Source: Halocynthiibacter namhaensis | GTDB taxonomy: Bacteria; Pseudomonadota; Alphaproteobacteria; Rhodobacterales; Rhodobacteraceae | Length of the DNA stretch: 64,000 nt | NCBI RefSeq assembly: GCF_000812685.1 | Contig: NZ_JWIF01000073.1 | Coordinates: forward strand, 46,747 to 110,746 | Reading direction: 5' to 3' | Part shown: in pieces, positions 27,801-33,379 of the stretch | Position numbering within the stretch: the first letter of the stretch is position 1 | Layout: the number at the start of each line of letters is the position of its first letter | Translations under genes and position numbers: made by a program | The notes under the pieces: generated by a model | Told to the model about the DNA's origin: nothing | Seen by the model: only the letters and a program-made list of their open reading frames with translations | Databases searched by the model: none

Positions 27801-28464
27801 CATTTCCAAGATCCATGCCGGAAATTAGCGTATCCAGCGTGCTGTCCACCGCCCCACTAGAAAAGTTATCGACAGTATAAACACCTGTAACATCCGCGAC
27901 GCTCAAAGTGCTTACGAAAGGTGGATCCGGGGGCATCGGCACGTCATTGTTCAGGACTTCCAATTGACTGCGCACATCCGCCGCCAAATCTGCGTAAAAA
28001 TCATCCGCGATTAGATCCGTGATCGTGTCAGTCACACCATTGCGCAAAGCATCAATCGCATCGCGGATACGTTGAACCGTTTCCGCGGCGACGCTTAGAT
28101 CGACGATATCACCGCTGAGAACACCTGACGAATCCGCTTGGCTGGACACACCTTCTACCGTATCGACAATCGCACTGATCTTATCAAAAGCAGCCCCAGC
28201 CGCTTCGTCGAACGTATCTAAGAAGTCCGTGATGTCGGCAATCTGCTCGTCAAATAATTGCGCGACACTCGATAAAACAGAGGTCAGCGCCGTAGATGCA
28301 TTGATATCAAATTCCAGATTGGCATCCAGCATGACACGCGGTTCAAGAGGGACCGCGCGCAAATCAATCGGCAACATTGGCGTTTGGTTTCGATCAGACA
28401 GAACATTCACAGGCTTGGCAACCGCATCGGCACCTTGCTTTAAGACTGGCGTATTCTTTCCCAT
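15883..28464 (-). CDS. giant RTX-type surface or secreted protein, 4193 residues, LEPR-type N-terminus
   Basis: One uninterrupted frame encodes a protein above 400 kDa. Residues ~38-50 carry PLEPRVMLDA, matching the LEPR-XLL N-terminal motif of very long bacterial proteins. Residues ~60-2580 form a long beta-rich acidic region with no Cys-rich or enzyme motifs and several EF-hand-like loops (DTNGDGELSLDE near 1405, LDGDGNIDE near 2050, DPNNDGKLRIPE near 2470). From ~2590 to ~3995 there are many Gly/Asp repeats: classical RTX nonapeptides (GSGSDTIYGQLGSD) and a longer unit built on LGDNG/LGDSG. The last ~200 residues are non-repetitive. The ATG at 28464 is fixed by GGAGG 5 nt upstream; a longer start at 28536 would add 24 residues. 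It is encoded with TolC, two adaptors and an Omp85-type barrel, so export and surface display are inferred. Adhesin is the likeliest role. Confidence 0.92.
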   Translation of the reverse strand: MGKNTPVLKQGADAVAKPVNVLSDRNQTPMLPIDLRAVPLEPRVMLDANLEFDINASTALTSVLSSVAQLFDEQIADITDFLDTFDEAAGAAFDKISAIVDTVEGVSSQADSSGVLSGDIVDLSVAAETVQRIRDAIDALRNGVTDTITDLIADDFYADLAADVRSQLEVLNNDVPMPPDPPFVSTLSVADVTGVYTVDNFSSGAVDSTLDTLISGMDLGNATEAQVKSIFHDAVATAMGVGTENFSVTLNDIAVGGETLVSFTQDGDFAVDVAVNLPQAFADFQAVLQAAIPGISLPFDALSQGAGGSLVEFEIETHTTFSGDILTGLAVDIHEFAFAPLLEVGGTIGGVAGAGFNLGLLALEVTSLETAKFGLFVTAGDTGGGGMNLGGSIDVSGTPSVTWAGSSATLDVTARIQEIGATGYSDIVADQVYDLIDLDLEGELDFSAITQEFTAGITLTSVLDSTDAAGRLRAFIDKASFDFTLDLVNTGLAADQEKILEDSLVTLATMGTEQIVQFLKDIGETVTGALSDSAFDIAIPLTDVRFGNLMTELSSFFTDLASTFSIDKGALGLDTETSSGPELIDTTLTSEIDTQSGERMSLGQFTKLLDYNRLSLSVTSPGGTPVDVDINLTGTEVQNASLSLSARMTALADLLSVALSGHGIAVALGQSGGLSVTGTKTPGSGGNPATFNTFTVKSARKISGNSEDDTFSLFDLGFDTSNLTEVTEVFGEGSTEFVATFAIEASAFNLGALALDALDGVKNLRFTLHVDGEDQPLDVKYSGSGTGWTSLAELIDDLNVSLDGKGIGVTAGTNTGGDGLGFSLDLGEGRSFSLSADPDDLLRALDIASLMNWVNSELDSSFPGAALELTDDGELIFSFPDIEASLAISTDDGIGFSASDLGLGVLGDLDLSAQLSAQLNAVFSSAVGIDLVGFGKTIIGDSTAPDAPANALEGKNSFTDDLKDAVLDNVFFSDLSLEASASASATEITGSADIGLISVAIGADDAAQNFLHANAQFEANILGRNVDGEFNEKLTFRNLRDAVADKVEMSGGEPVVIAAPGISTLLGRFELLGGIVVNGDGEGLAGSGDTVMVSGDVVTEDAFEYAGDDELAQLLVRMGDVKVTVAGISGINENLIDGVSLSVIDLFDLTNTWDVALLSNDPAALEAIEGLANLENGDILDTLAAIGNVLVVVGETLSDKLPFLAADIPLLNFSVLDQINFASDFLNALQELRNDPQSGLDVIENHLEGVFGEDTVTLTWDADEKTILFDLSFKFLEDYQKTVPFQLDLVELLGDQLAGLLGEDLADVVSGLVDVSGDGELIFDPELSLDFSFGIDLSPTLIEPTVIAPGTTGLGALSTVSSLNFRPGGGNDLRVSWTDAETGTTVQVEVELDGNADLDTNGDGELSLDEAVVAIDEAVKEAIADRLAETKAEIAAESDPDAKAALQRAEIALERADVSFTYDVATGQITLSDTASEIIVTTGVNALFGLDEADSEEDDGKQVIALKAGFSDFAEEHIFTISINGSPVKVTIPAAAGRDSDGFVIAFNTALQESSVSRGAISDSAAPGITIALSNLMDVIEDAGEIRLQGTDFASAAGYDPVTFAVSGEDQSQNIEFRVTDLGGGNVARALGFEDGSSASDGDMVSEVLFEAVTAGAPRVYLDTEKTGITASFVAGVNDGLNIKLGLGPVEVQVQNGKALINAGDGTGDPAFLKFLINDIDGDDNEDQYDLSHLFDIPGDADLGFADLFGFDAKIGVDIELPLSDSLGLFDPAVNKLSWKADLLSLKDGVTLKSIDLGDLGASFDGDLVSLHLGDGIDMSNFEFGLPDLSDFLSNLNVLSLLNNPRLVLGGLDLLMDQMQTQFDDFLGGITLPVVGDAIGAGVSFFQDFRYNVLQAALDYANQPLEDGSLPTTVDLLTGFVNDALNDLLSTSGVEYLQAHLNTDGSTEDSYIYGVLNFNAIIFNEMMDIDFDFGIPGFNMEVEQGSQIKMQLDYAVNIGFGFDKNGFFLLNDTDDAEIGIDFTVDAGTFEGSMSVFNILGVSAKAVTLDGDGNIDESAGGTAELTASLEADLFGDSGLTIVDPTTLAAGEAAVTATQAYRDFSGVDPVDGGGAELTWEKVVYVAQLDTANLIAFEFSAEIDVAIGIEANILDPSSGEPVKVAGAQVIPSVNAELVFNGVYDTTNGLQLEKLLFNNVRLDASVLYDALIKPILDPIMAFIDPLADVFAFLNSEPISFIVDILGNVFPIIKLADTVATVVGDILNFVTTLHDNDGMVLFGTFDFTSSLGDMSSGETTLSDVDNRDMKRTGTTTASQQGPGKPFGVFGDTKSGFSLELPLLTDPFSAMSILTGNFDQVDLVRAKFTLFNLNTGVIDIGDFVLSSIGAPGWVRDIISSVFSATIEARLIAQFEAGYDLSGIVNFANSLDPERLLDGVFINAEPGSLVDVFIGASVNLNAGIAGLTARGHAGAQLSFSDPNNDGKLRIPELIALVEAAADEIAGGNPLGALETVFKGKLDYGFYLSVWAGISLPWPLPDLKWSTTVFDFGDTINFGGKPIPARMSGSIGSGETAILNIGARAGASMSLIEGDGNDVVTISGPNSPYNVSLTSGGRSISGTIDEHAGALVIPAGEGNNVIDMTAMTTRTASDGTARSVPTITYTGGGRDVIKLANTGLHVVFAGDGIDEITAGASATGTYIIFGEGDADTVDIQGGNVIYFGDQDFGMRDVFLAKFATGDVTETEILNLLGINLDGTVNETAAAHYTFGGEKVNLATLQDEFTAGTQLKAAKDVETVTVGNGNHFIMTGNGADQISTDLNGTGTVVVLSGGGADTIKAGGSDVFVEGGAGRDLIQVDGALTEVWGWGKAAGAEGLTATDVNLNSLALQDGADVIIGGSGSDTIYGQLGSDIIEGGLGEDSLFGGFDDDFVTGGRFDMSFIGGSSIDIANFDINGPLTRGLLIETAHLADGDDTIDGGKGADVLLGGGGSDTMTGASGNDILIGDFAEVRLSSNLIAEGAITTQTTSTLSGTDDLSGGMGNDILIAGAALPNMSETLVDLYGDNIFLGDFGEIKGARILEAATQVISIASTAGGADIITSGRGNDLVIGGEGADIIDTGLGGDLIIGDNGTLDITAGTISSVGLDTDGDDVITLGVDTPNAYKTDETPPQLVPAQPDLKDLVIGGRGNDTITATVGGLVAIGDAGVIGLNPVALNALRSFAPAPSGATQDQLDAEARSLELISAIAESVESTAHADDGNDRITATGGEVIAVLGGGADVVDLADGVNYILGDDGRITIDPNSEYTGRLIGMTTAESLASDNDDTFEAGNGVNILAGGEGADGITLGDGNNVVLGDSGTITHDTRGATPVITATSRTHGDDGVDIVELGAGDNIVIAGGAGDTITTGAGNNGIVGDSGSLSQTSSQTVISSLDPSVGGNDTVTTLGGNDAVVLGFGDDIANLGEGDNRVLGDNGAITMTATTTRLETSDDAVGGDDTVTTGAGHDFVALGAGADTANLGAGDNLALGDSGVISVAGGTTTLTTTTASAGGNDTITTLGGHDSVALGSGDDIADLGDGDNRVLGDNGAITMTATTTRLETSDDAVGGDDTVTTGAGHDFVALGARSDTANLGEGNNRVLGDSGVIFASNSSNGTVTTGSSVANGIDTITTLSGSDVVIGGFGGDVVHAGAGDNVVIGDMGQAVLDPGLVNVIGRQAETLHAGAGGNDDITTLGGSDVILAGGGSDVVKAGDGADVILGDDGLWGSSHMGGLGVVTAEILSAGGNDHITAGGGNDIVIANQGDDYVSVGEGEDVALGDDGIITFRNRTDVETVLLTNLVRGGEDVITAAGTVGDNILIGQAGADTITGGVSDDMIVGDIATILLEQYQNVLPGQSAQDRVIHLTGLRSDIAYDDTLSGDAGNDFIMGGFGNDLLHGNDGQDFLIGDTVIMSRGWVAFSDGSILEELKIDTNFAYLTGGYDVIFGDDGPDILVGGLGPDLFHGNTADDLIYSDGYAGLFRAEWGVQGFVGVSGQRFLYTSNFAGPGAIDVVSAAQQKDSIGSPLDLFAQESAQFSVAGSIIAQQFLSDGYAVQSYGSLTDPHFVSRVLDYLESDTFIRSVAELTATGADISVIKAAIRAALLADFGAFWEASAPAHELLIEQLIEYLLSSIQPNDETAASDALDDVSPSDETEIEYAMLRMAAE
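17621..17760 (-). repeat. copy 1 of near-identical 140-bp repeat inside the giant RTX gene
   Basis: This segment matches 17957-18096 with a single visible mismatch (cccacggc versus cccacagc). The copies are 336 bp apart, exactly 112 codons, so the frame is kept. The encoded segment contains NRVLGDNGAI and DDTVTTGAGHDFVALGA. Confidence 0.9.
17957..18096 (-). repeat. copy 2 of near-identical 140-bp repeat inside the giant RTX gene
   Basis: Partner of 17621-17760. Flanking repeat units are clearly more diverged, so this 112-residue unit looks recently duplicated or kept similar by gene conversion. Confidence 0.9.
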
Positions 28465-28469
28465 AACGT

Positions 28470-28474
28470 CCTCC
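28470..28474 (-). promoter_or_regulatory. ribosome binding site deciding the giant RTX start
   Basis: On the minus strand GGAGG is followed by ACGTT and then ATG at 28464, an ideal 5-nt spacing. The upstream ATG at 28536 has no comparable site. Confidence 0.85.
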
Positions 28475-28550
28475 ATTGCCACAAAAGCGGCAGATAAATC
28501 CTTACCACTGACGAAAGCGCCAGCACTGTGCCCCAAAACACGGACAGCTC

Positions 28551-28578
28551 AAAAAATCACAACGCAGCTTTCTGCTGC
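28551..28578 (-). terminator. possible attenuator hairpin between the Omp85-type gene and the giant gene
   Basis: On the minus strand GCAGC-AGAAA-GCTGC (28578-28564) is followed after about 7 nt by six T residues (28556-28551). The gap before the T-run makes it a poor terminator; it could partly lower transcription into the giant gene. Confidence 0.3.
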
Positions 28579-28593
28579 TTGCCCAACCTGGGC

Positions 28594-29688
28594 TTAAAAC
28601 TTAGCGCTCAGCGAAATCGAAAAACGCTGTGTTCTATCGCTTGCGCGGGTCCTCAAAGGTTCCGCATACGCAGCCTCAAGACGTCCGAACCGGGTTTGCC
28701 AATGCACAGCAACCCCAGCACTTGTACGCATGTACATGTCATCATCCACGCCCGTAATGCCAGGAAGGTCCCATACGGAACCGGCATCAAAGAACACCCC
28801 CGCAGATAGGCCATCACGCGCCAAAGGTGTTCTGACCTCAACGGAACCGCTAAGATAGCGGGTGCCGCCCAAGGCCTCATCGGTGCCAGGCGCAACGGGC
28901 CCTGCGCCCCCCCAAGCAAATCCGCGCGGCGCGCCATCCCCAGAAAATGCCCGATCCAATATATTCACATAGCCATTGCTGCCCTGCCCCCGGATCACCC
29001 CCGTGCCCAAGGAAAAATTCACAACAGATTCACCAACGAAACCATGCGTGCTGTCTAGCTTTGCGGAAAATCTATGCCAGCCACGGTTTCCAGTGCCCGA
29101 CACAGTAGCCGCGATACCAAAGCTAAGCTGGGTTCCCTTGTCCAACAGGCCTGAGCCACTGCGGTTGCTCCAGCTGAGATCAATGCCCGCGCCCAACACA
29201 TCACTGCGCCCTGCGTCTGCCGCAATCAACGGTGACACGCCGCTGGAAAGATTATCCAACTCATCCCGATGAAAAAACAGCTCGGTTTCGAACGAAAGCT
29301 GCGGCGATAGATCAGCACCATAAAGCACCGAGAACCCTTGTGTTTTCTCAGCGTAGGATTGGAAATCCCAATCTGCAGATTTGCCGTAAATCGCAAAAGT
29401 TAATTCAGGTGACAGCCCAGGCCAGCGGTCGCCAAGTTCGAAACGTTTTGCCAAACGCAACCCAGCGCCATGGCCTTCAGTGCCCGCGCGATAATTCAAC
29501 CGTGCACTGATGCCGCTTTTGAAAATGTCCTGCCCTTCAAGGGTAACAAAACTCGTGGCACCATATTTACTGGAATAGCTTAGCCCTGTGGACAATTGGC
29601 CACCCGGCCCATTTTGCGCCCAAGCACTGCCCGTAAACAGCATGATTGCAGCCGTGAAAATTGCACATATTTTCTGAGATTTACCCAT
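28594..29688 (-). CDS. Omp85-type outer-membrane barrel (BamA/TamA surface-antigen domain, no POTRA)
   Basis: The 364-residue protein has a signal peptide (KICAIFTAAIMLFTGSAWAQ) and then only a beta-barrel of alternating strands ending ISLSAKF with a terminal Phe. The C-terminal part fits the bacterial surface antigen family: GGTRYLSGSVEVRTPL, FFDAGSVW and the final strands AYAEPL / TQRFSISL. No POTRA domain precedes it. The ATG at 29688 has GGGGGAG upstream and overlaps the adaptor gene by 8 nt; a longer frame to 29766 would lie inside that gene. Omp85 barrels insert or translocate proteins across the outer membrane, so this could help place the giant protein on the surface. That is inference from position. 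Confidence 0.8.
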   Translation of the reverse strand: MGKSQKICAIFTAAIMLFTGSAWAQNGPGGQLSTGLSYSSKYGATSFVTLEGQDIFKSGISARLNYRAGTEGHGAGLRLAKRFELGDRWPGLSPELTFAIYGKSADWDFQSYAEKTQGFSVLYGADLSPQLSFETELFFHRDELDNLSSGVSPLIAADAGRSDVLGAGIDLSWSNRSGSGLLDKGTQLSFGIAATVSGTGNRGWHRFSAKLDSTHGFVGESVVNFSLGTGVIRGQGSNGYVNILDRAFSGDGAPRGFAWGGAGPVAPGTDEALGGTRYLSGSVEVRTPLARDGLSAGVFFDAGSVWDLPGITGVDDDMYMRTSAGVAVHWQTRFGRLEAAYAEPLRTRASDRTQRFSISLSAKF

Positions 29689-30589
29689 CGGCGTCTCCCC
29701 CTGGCGCATCGGCCACTGCCATTGTTGCCATCGTGCATTTACTGCCAGGCAATACGTCCGGTGCATTCAATCGAAAGAACACGCTGATTGTATTGGATGC
29801 CAAATCTGCAAGCTGCGCTGCATAATCAAAATCGACGCGACGCGCATCGAACGCATCGCCATTCACGACGATCGAATATTCGCCCTGTTCTACAAAGCCG
29901 CCAAAGCGCGCCGACGGAACAAAGGCCTCAACGCGCAACGGCTGATTGACGTAAATCGTGGCCACATGTTCGCGACCCGCGGCTTCGCCTGTGTTGATAA
30001 GATCTTCGCCCAGAACGCCAGACACCGGGCTGTTGATCACCAGCGAATCAAGCATAGCACCCACACGTTCTGTCTCTAGGCGGGCCAACGCCAAGGCCTC
30101 GCGTTCCCGCGAAATATCGCCCTCGGCAATTGCCAATTCCAGAACCGCCGCCTCGTGTTCCGCGACAGAAATCGCATTGCGCGCACGGGCCTGGCCCAAA
30201 CGCCGGGCTTTTTGTGCCAACCCATCCCGCCGGGTGGTGGCCGCATCCATTACCGCTGTTGCGCTTGCGCGTGCCTCGGCCAAGGCAAATTCACGGCGCA
30301 ACATCGTGTCATCCAAGGTCAACAGTGGCGCGCCAACTTCGACCTTCATTCCAGGGCGTACGAAAACCTCTGATACGATACCAGGCAACGGCACAGAGAC
30401 TTCCACCGCTTGAAGCGGCTTGATGGTGCAATTCACTGAGAACCCACCAGACGCGGGCGACACATCATTGCGCAGCGCTGCAAATGTTGCAGGATCCGTG
30501 ACACCTGCATCAGATACCGTCTGTGCCAAAATGGCGCTTGGGCAAAACGTCCAAACGCCAATCAGCATATATTTCATCAAAGCATGCAC
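29681..30589 (-). CDS. periplasmic adaptor protein (HlyD/RND efflux type)
   Basis: The 302-residue protein has an N-terminal signal-like segment (YMLIGVWTFCPSAILAQ), the first lipoyl half (GIVSEVFVRPGMKVEVGAPLLTLDD), a helical hairpin (~105-175), the second half (INSPVSGVLGEDLINTGEAAG) and C-terminal beta segments. That order is the membrane fusion protein fold. Without a membrane anchor beyond the signal peptide it should be periplasmic. The start is GTG at 30589 with AGGG 8 nt upstream; an ATG at 30577 is the alternative. It begins right after the TolC stop and overlaps the Omp85-type gene, so it likely docks to TolC. Confidence 0.85.
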   Translation of the reverse strand: MHALMKYMLIGVWTFCPSAILAQTVSDAGVTDPATFAALRNDVSPASGGFSVNCTIKPLQAVEVSVPLPGIVSEVFVRPGMKVEVGAPLLTLDDTMLRREFALAEARASATAVMDAATTRRDGLAQKARRLGQARARNAISVAEHEAAVLELAIAEGDISREREALALARLETERVGAMLDSLVINSPVSGVLGEDLINTGEAAGREHVATIYVNQPLRVEAFVPSARFGGFVEQGEYSIVVNGDAFDARRVDFDYAAQLADLASNTISVFFRLNAPDVLPGSKCTMATMAVADAPGGDADG

Positions 30590-30590
30590 G

Positions 30591-32087
30591 TTAGAAGCCC
30601 TGTTTCGATAGATCAGCGCCCATCAGATATTGCAGGCGCGCCCAAGTCCGCAAATATTCGGTCTGGTAAAACGCGTTGCGTTCACGCGCAACGGACAGTC
30701 GGATCTCACGCGCGGCAACGGCCAGATCTGCGGATTGACCTGTCGCCAAACGATCCCGTTCGGATCCCAAGGCCCTGGCGGATTGACGGGCTGCATTGCT
30801 GGATTGCCCCATAGCGCGCGACAATTCAGTCAAGCGTGCGTGTGTTGCACGGATCTGGGTCTCGACTTGGCGGCGGCGCGCGTAATAATCCAAAGCCCCA
30901 GCACGTACACCGACAGTCGCCGGCAGGGTTTCATACCCACGACCACGGCCATTAAAGATCGGAATCGTCAGGCGCACCCCAACAGTTGTGTCTTCCGTAA
31001 GCGATCCACCACCAAAGCGGCTGTTCGCGCGATCTTCACGCTCAAGCATGGCATAGGCCGCCAAAACCGGGGCAAAATCAGCCGCCAAAGCGCGACGACG
31101 ATCAAGTTCTGCACCGACCACGCCAAGCGCGGCAGCCATCACCACTGGATTTTGCTCCAACCCGGTCGCGACAGCTTGATCTGCTGAAATGCGGCGTTCT
31201 GATTGGCCAATTCCTTGCGGGAACCTGAGAGGCGCAATTTCAGACACGCTCGCGCCAGTCAATAAGGCAAGATCCCCTAGCGCTTCGATGTAACGCGCGG
31301 ATTCCAAGGCCTCTTCTGATGCGATGCTGCTGCGTTCCGAACGCAAGGATGATACCTCGATAACATCGCCAATTCCGCTGTCATTCAGTGCATCCTGACT
31401 GTTGATTTGACGTGCCAAAAATCCCATGCGTTGGCGCAATGCCCCGGAACGCGCCTTGGCTTGGTTTGCGACCAAGTAAGCATCAAACACTTCATAAACG
31501 ACATCGCGCACAGTGCGAATATATTCCACCTCAGAGATGCTGCGCGCGTTCGTCGCGTGCTGAATGCCAAAGATCCGGCTGAGATCAAGAATAGGTTGGT
31601 CAATCCGTGCCTGTATTGTCGTCACGGGGTATTTCGCTTCGCCCAATTCAAATACGGCGTTATCTGTCTCAATTACACGCTGGGTGATTTGGTCACGCGA
31701 AAAAGTCACATTAATTTGTGGTAAATAGCCAAATATCGCATTCAGTCGCTCTGCGTCTGCGCGATTAATTTGCTGTGCGGCTGTACCTATGCGGGTATTT
31801 CGCTCAAGCGCGGATGAAAGCAGCGCGGACAATTGGCCGCTTCCGGTGGTTTCGCTGATCGACGCATATTGATCTGACAGAGCCCCAGTTGCATTGTCGC
31901 GCCCCAGCGTCGAAGCCAAACGCGTTTGGGCGCGTTCTGCGGCCGCGGCATCCAAACCCGTTGCCAGCAAGCCGTCCAAGCGTTCGCCCGATGCCTTTGT
32001 CGTGGCATTCTCGCAGCCAGAGACCCCAAGGATTAGTACAAAAATGCCCGCAAAGGGCACCAGAGACTTTGGCGCGTCGAATTTCAT
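30591..32087 (-). CDS. TolC-family outer-membrane channel lipoprotein
   Basis: The 498-residue protein has a lipobox (LILGVSGC, Cys at about residue 25), so it is probably lipid-anchored. It then has two related helical halves with outer-membrane strands: LPQINVTFSRDQ ... FDAYLVANQAK in the first half and FAPVLAAYAMLEREDR ... LTIPIFNGRGRG in the second. This is the duplicated outer membrane efflux protein layout. GGGGAAG lies close to the ATG. It is the first gene of the leftward train and should form the outer-membrane exit duct. A lipobox is seen in some TolC relatives (NodT type) but not in classical E. coli TolC. Confidence 0.88.
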   Translation of the reverse strand: MKFDAPKSLVPFAGIFVLILGVSGCENATTKASGERLDGLLATGLDAAAAERAQTRLASTLGRDNATGALSDQYASISETTGSGQLSALLSSALERNTRIGTAAQQINRADAERLNAIFGYLPQINVTFSRDQITQRVIETDNAVFELGEAKYPVTTIQARIDQPILDLSRIFGIQHATNARSISEVEYIRTVRDVVYEVFDAYLVANQAKARSGALRQRMGFLARQINSQDALNDSGIGDVIEVSSLRSERSSIASEEALESARYIEALGDLALLTGASVSEIAPLRFPQGIGQSERRISADQAVATGLEQNPVVMAAALGVVGAELDRRRALAADFAPVLAAYAMLEREDRANSRFGGGSLTEDTTVGVRLTIPIFNGRGRGYETLPATVGVRAGALDYYARRRQVETQIRATHARLTELSRAMGQSSNAARQSARALGSERDRLATGQSADLAVAAREIRLSVARERNAFYQTEYLRTWARLQYLMGADLSKQGF

Positions 32088-32341
32088 AATCTTCCCCAGA
32101 AGCTAATACTAATAAGCCAATAACCGCCTATCTACAAAAAGTGACAATTTTACGGCAATTAATCTATAGCACAATTATAGGAAGAGCTGCGTGTTTTTTT
32201 GCAAAAAAAATCCAGCAACCCAAAAATCTTTCAATTTCACTCATCGAAATACACGAAATCCGATCTCAACCTAATCATACGCGCGACTACACGCAAAAAT
32301 CTTATCAAGGCCCGATTGAAACGTGAGCGACACGTCCTTTT

Positions 32342-32356
32342 TGCGAATTATTCTCA
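32342..32356. promoter_or_regulatory. second, imperfect Mur-like operator
   Basis: TGCGAATTATTCTCA matches the promoter palindrome at 32372-32386 in both half-sites except one base (CTCA instead of CGCA). It lies just upstream of the -35 box, spaced 30 bp start to start, about three helical turns. Confidence 0.6.
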
Positions 32357-32363
32357 AAAAGAC

Positions 32364-32392
32364 TTGACTGTTGCGAACCATTCGCATTTACA
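32364..32392 (+). promoter_or_regulatory. sitABCD promoter
   Basis: TTGACT (32364-32369) and TTTACA (32387-32392) are separated by exactly 17 bp, a sigma-70-like layout, about 30 nt upstream of the sitA ATG. Confidence 0.72.
32372..32386. promoter_or_regulatory. perfect 15-bp Mur/Fur-family operator in the promoter spacer
   Basis: TGCGAACCATTCGCA has identical 6-bp half-sites (TGCGAA/TTCGCA) around a 3-nt centre and sits wholly between the -35 and -10 boxes. Binding there would block RNA polymerase. Manganese-responsive Mur control of sitABCD is established in alphaproteobacteria; the regulator here is inferred. Confidence 0.72.
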
Positions 32393-32422
32393 CAGACCAC
32401 ATTGCAGCCGTAGGGGACTCAA

Positions 32423-33325
32423 ATGCTATCTCGTTTCTTTAAGACAACCGCACTCACAACGGCAGCGGCTCTCTGTGTTACGACTGCTTATGCTGAGGAC
32501 CGGATGAAAGTTGTCACGACGTTTACCGTGCTTGCTGACATGGCCGCGAATGTCGCTGGGGATGCGGCAGATGTGGTATCCATCACCAAGCCAGGCGCTG
32601 AAATTCACGGCTATGAGCCAACACCACAAGATATCGTGCGTGCCTACGATGCGGATCTCATTTTGTGGAATGGCATGAACTTAGAGCTCTGGTTCGAACA
32701 GTTTCTAACAAATATGAAAGATGTTCCATCAGCAACGCTAACCGACCACATTGACCCCATCTCGATTTCCTCTGGCAGCTACCAAGGCAAACCTAATCCG
32801 CATGCGTGGATGGGATTGGACAACGCCCAAATCTATGTCGACAACATTCTTGCTGCCTTTATCGCACATGATCCTGCCAACGCTGAAATCTACACCACCA
32901 ACGCCGAAACCTACAAAGAACAGCTTCGCGCCACCATCGAACCCCTGCGCGCGGCCATTGCGGAAATCCCCGAGGATCGCCGCTGGCTGGTCACCTGTGA
33001 AGGCGCGTTCAGCTACCTCGCCCGCGACTTTAGCATGAAGGAACTTTACCTTTGGCCCATGAACGCAGACCAGGTCGGCACCCCACAACAGGTCCGCGCA
33101 GTCATTGATGGCGTGCGGGAAAATGACATCCCCGTTGTATTCTGCGAAAGCACTGTAAACACCGCCCCTGCTGAACAGGTTGCGCGTGAAACCGGTGTGG
33201 CATACGGCGGCGTTTTATACGTCGACAGCTTAAGCGAGCCAGATGGCGAAGTGCCCACATATTTGGATTTGTTGCGCGTGACTGCGCGCACAGTGGCTGA
33301 TGGCCTCACCTCTGCGACGAACTAA
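32423..33325 (+). CDS. sitA: manganese/iron ABC transporter substrate-binding protein
   Basis: SitA binds Mn2+ (or Fe2+) in the periplasm and delivers it to the SitCD permease. The 300-residue protein has a signal peptide ending near TTAYA (residue 24). The expected metal ligands of cluster A-I binding proteins are in place: His62 (EIHGYEP), His127 (NPHAWM), Glu193 (TCEGAF) and Asp268 (LYVDSL). The acidic fourth and Glu third ligands fit Mn rather than Zn types, and there is no His-rich loop as in ZnuA. It is the first gene of sitABCD under a Mur-like operator. Confidence 0.94.
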   Translation: MLSRFFKTTALTTAAALCVTTAYAEDRMKVVTTFTVLADMAANVAGDAADVVSITKPGAEIHGYEPTPQDIVRAYDADLILWNGMNLELWFEQFLTNMKDVPSATLTDHIDPISISSGSYQGKPNPHAWMGLDNAQIYVDNILAAFIAHDPANAEIYTTNAETYKEQLRATIEPLRAAIAEIPEDRRWLVTCEGAFSYLARDFSMKELYLWPMNADQVGTPQQVRAVIDGVRENDIPVVFCESTVNTAPAEQVARETGVAYGGVLYVDSLSEPDGEVPTYLDLLRVTARTVADGLTSATN

Positions 33326-33379
33326 ACACCTATTACTCGATGCGCCCACACCGCCAAGACATCCGCCAAAGGAAACACA

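Larger units (their letters stand above)
32088..32422. other. divergent regulatory region between the export operon and sitABCD
   Basis: 335 bases without a gene, noticeably AT-rich. The right part holds the sit promoter and two Mur-like palindromes (annotated separately). The left part (about 32105-32165) must carry the promoter of the TolC-headed operon; a TTGCCG and GTAGAT pair with 17-nt spacing on the minus strand is a weak candidate only. An imperfect CTATA...TATAG inverted repeat lies near 32164-32180. Confidence 0.6.

Noticed and set aside
15883..28464. Possible CRISPR array or simple tandem DNA repeat because of many recurring short words
   Set aside because: The recurrence is in multiples of codons and encodes RTX and LGDNG repeats; there are no uniform repeats with unique spacers.
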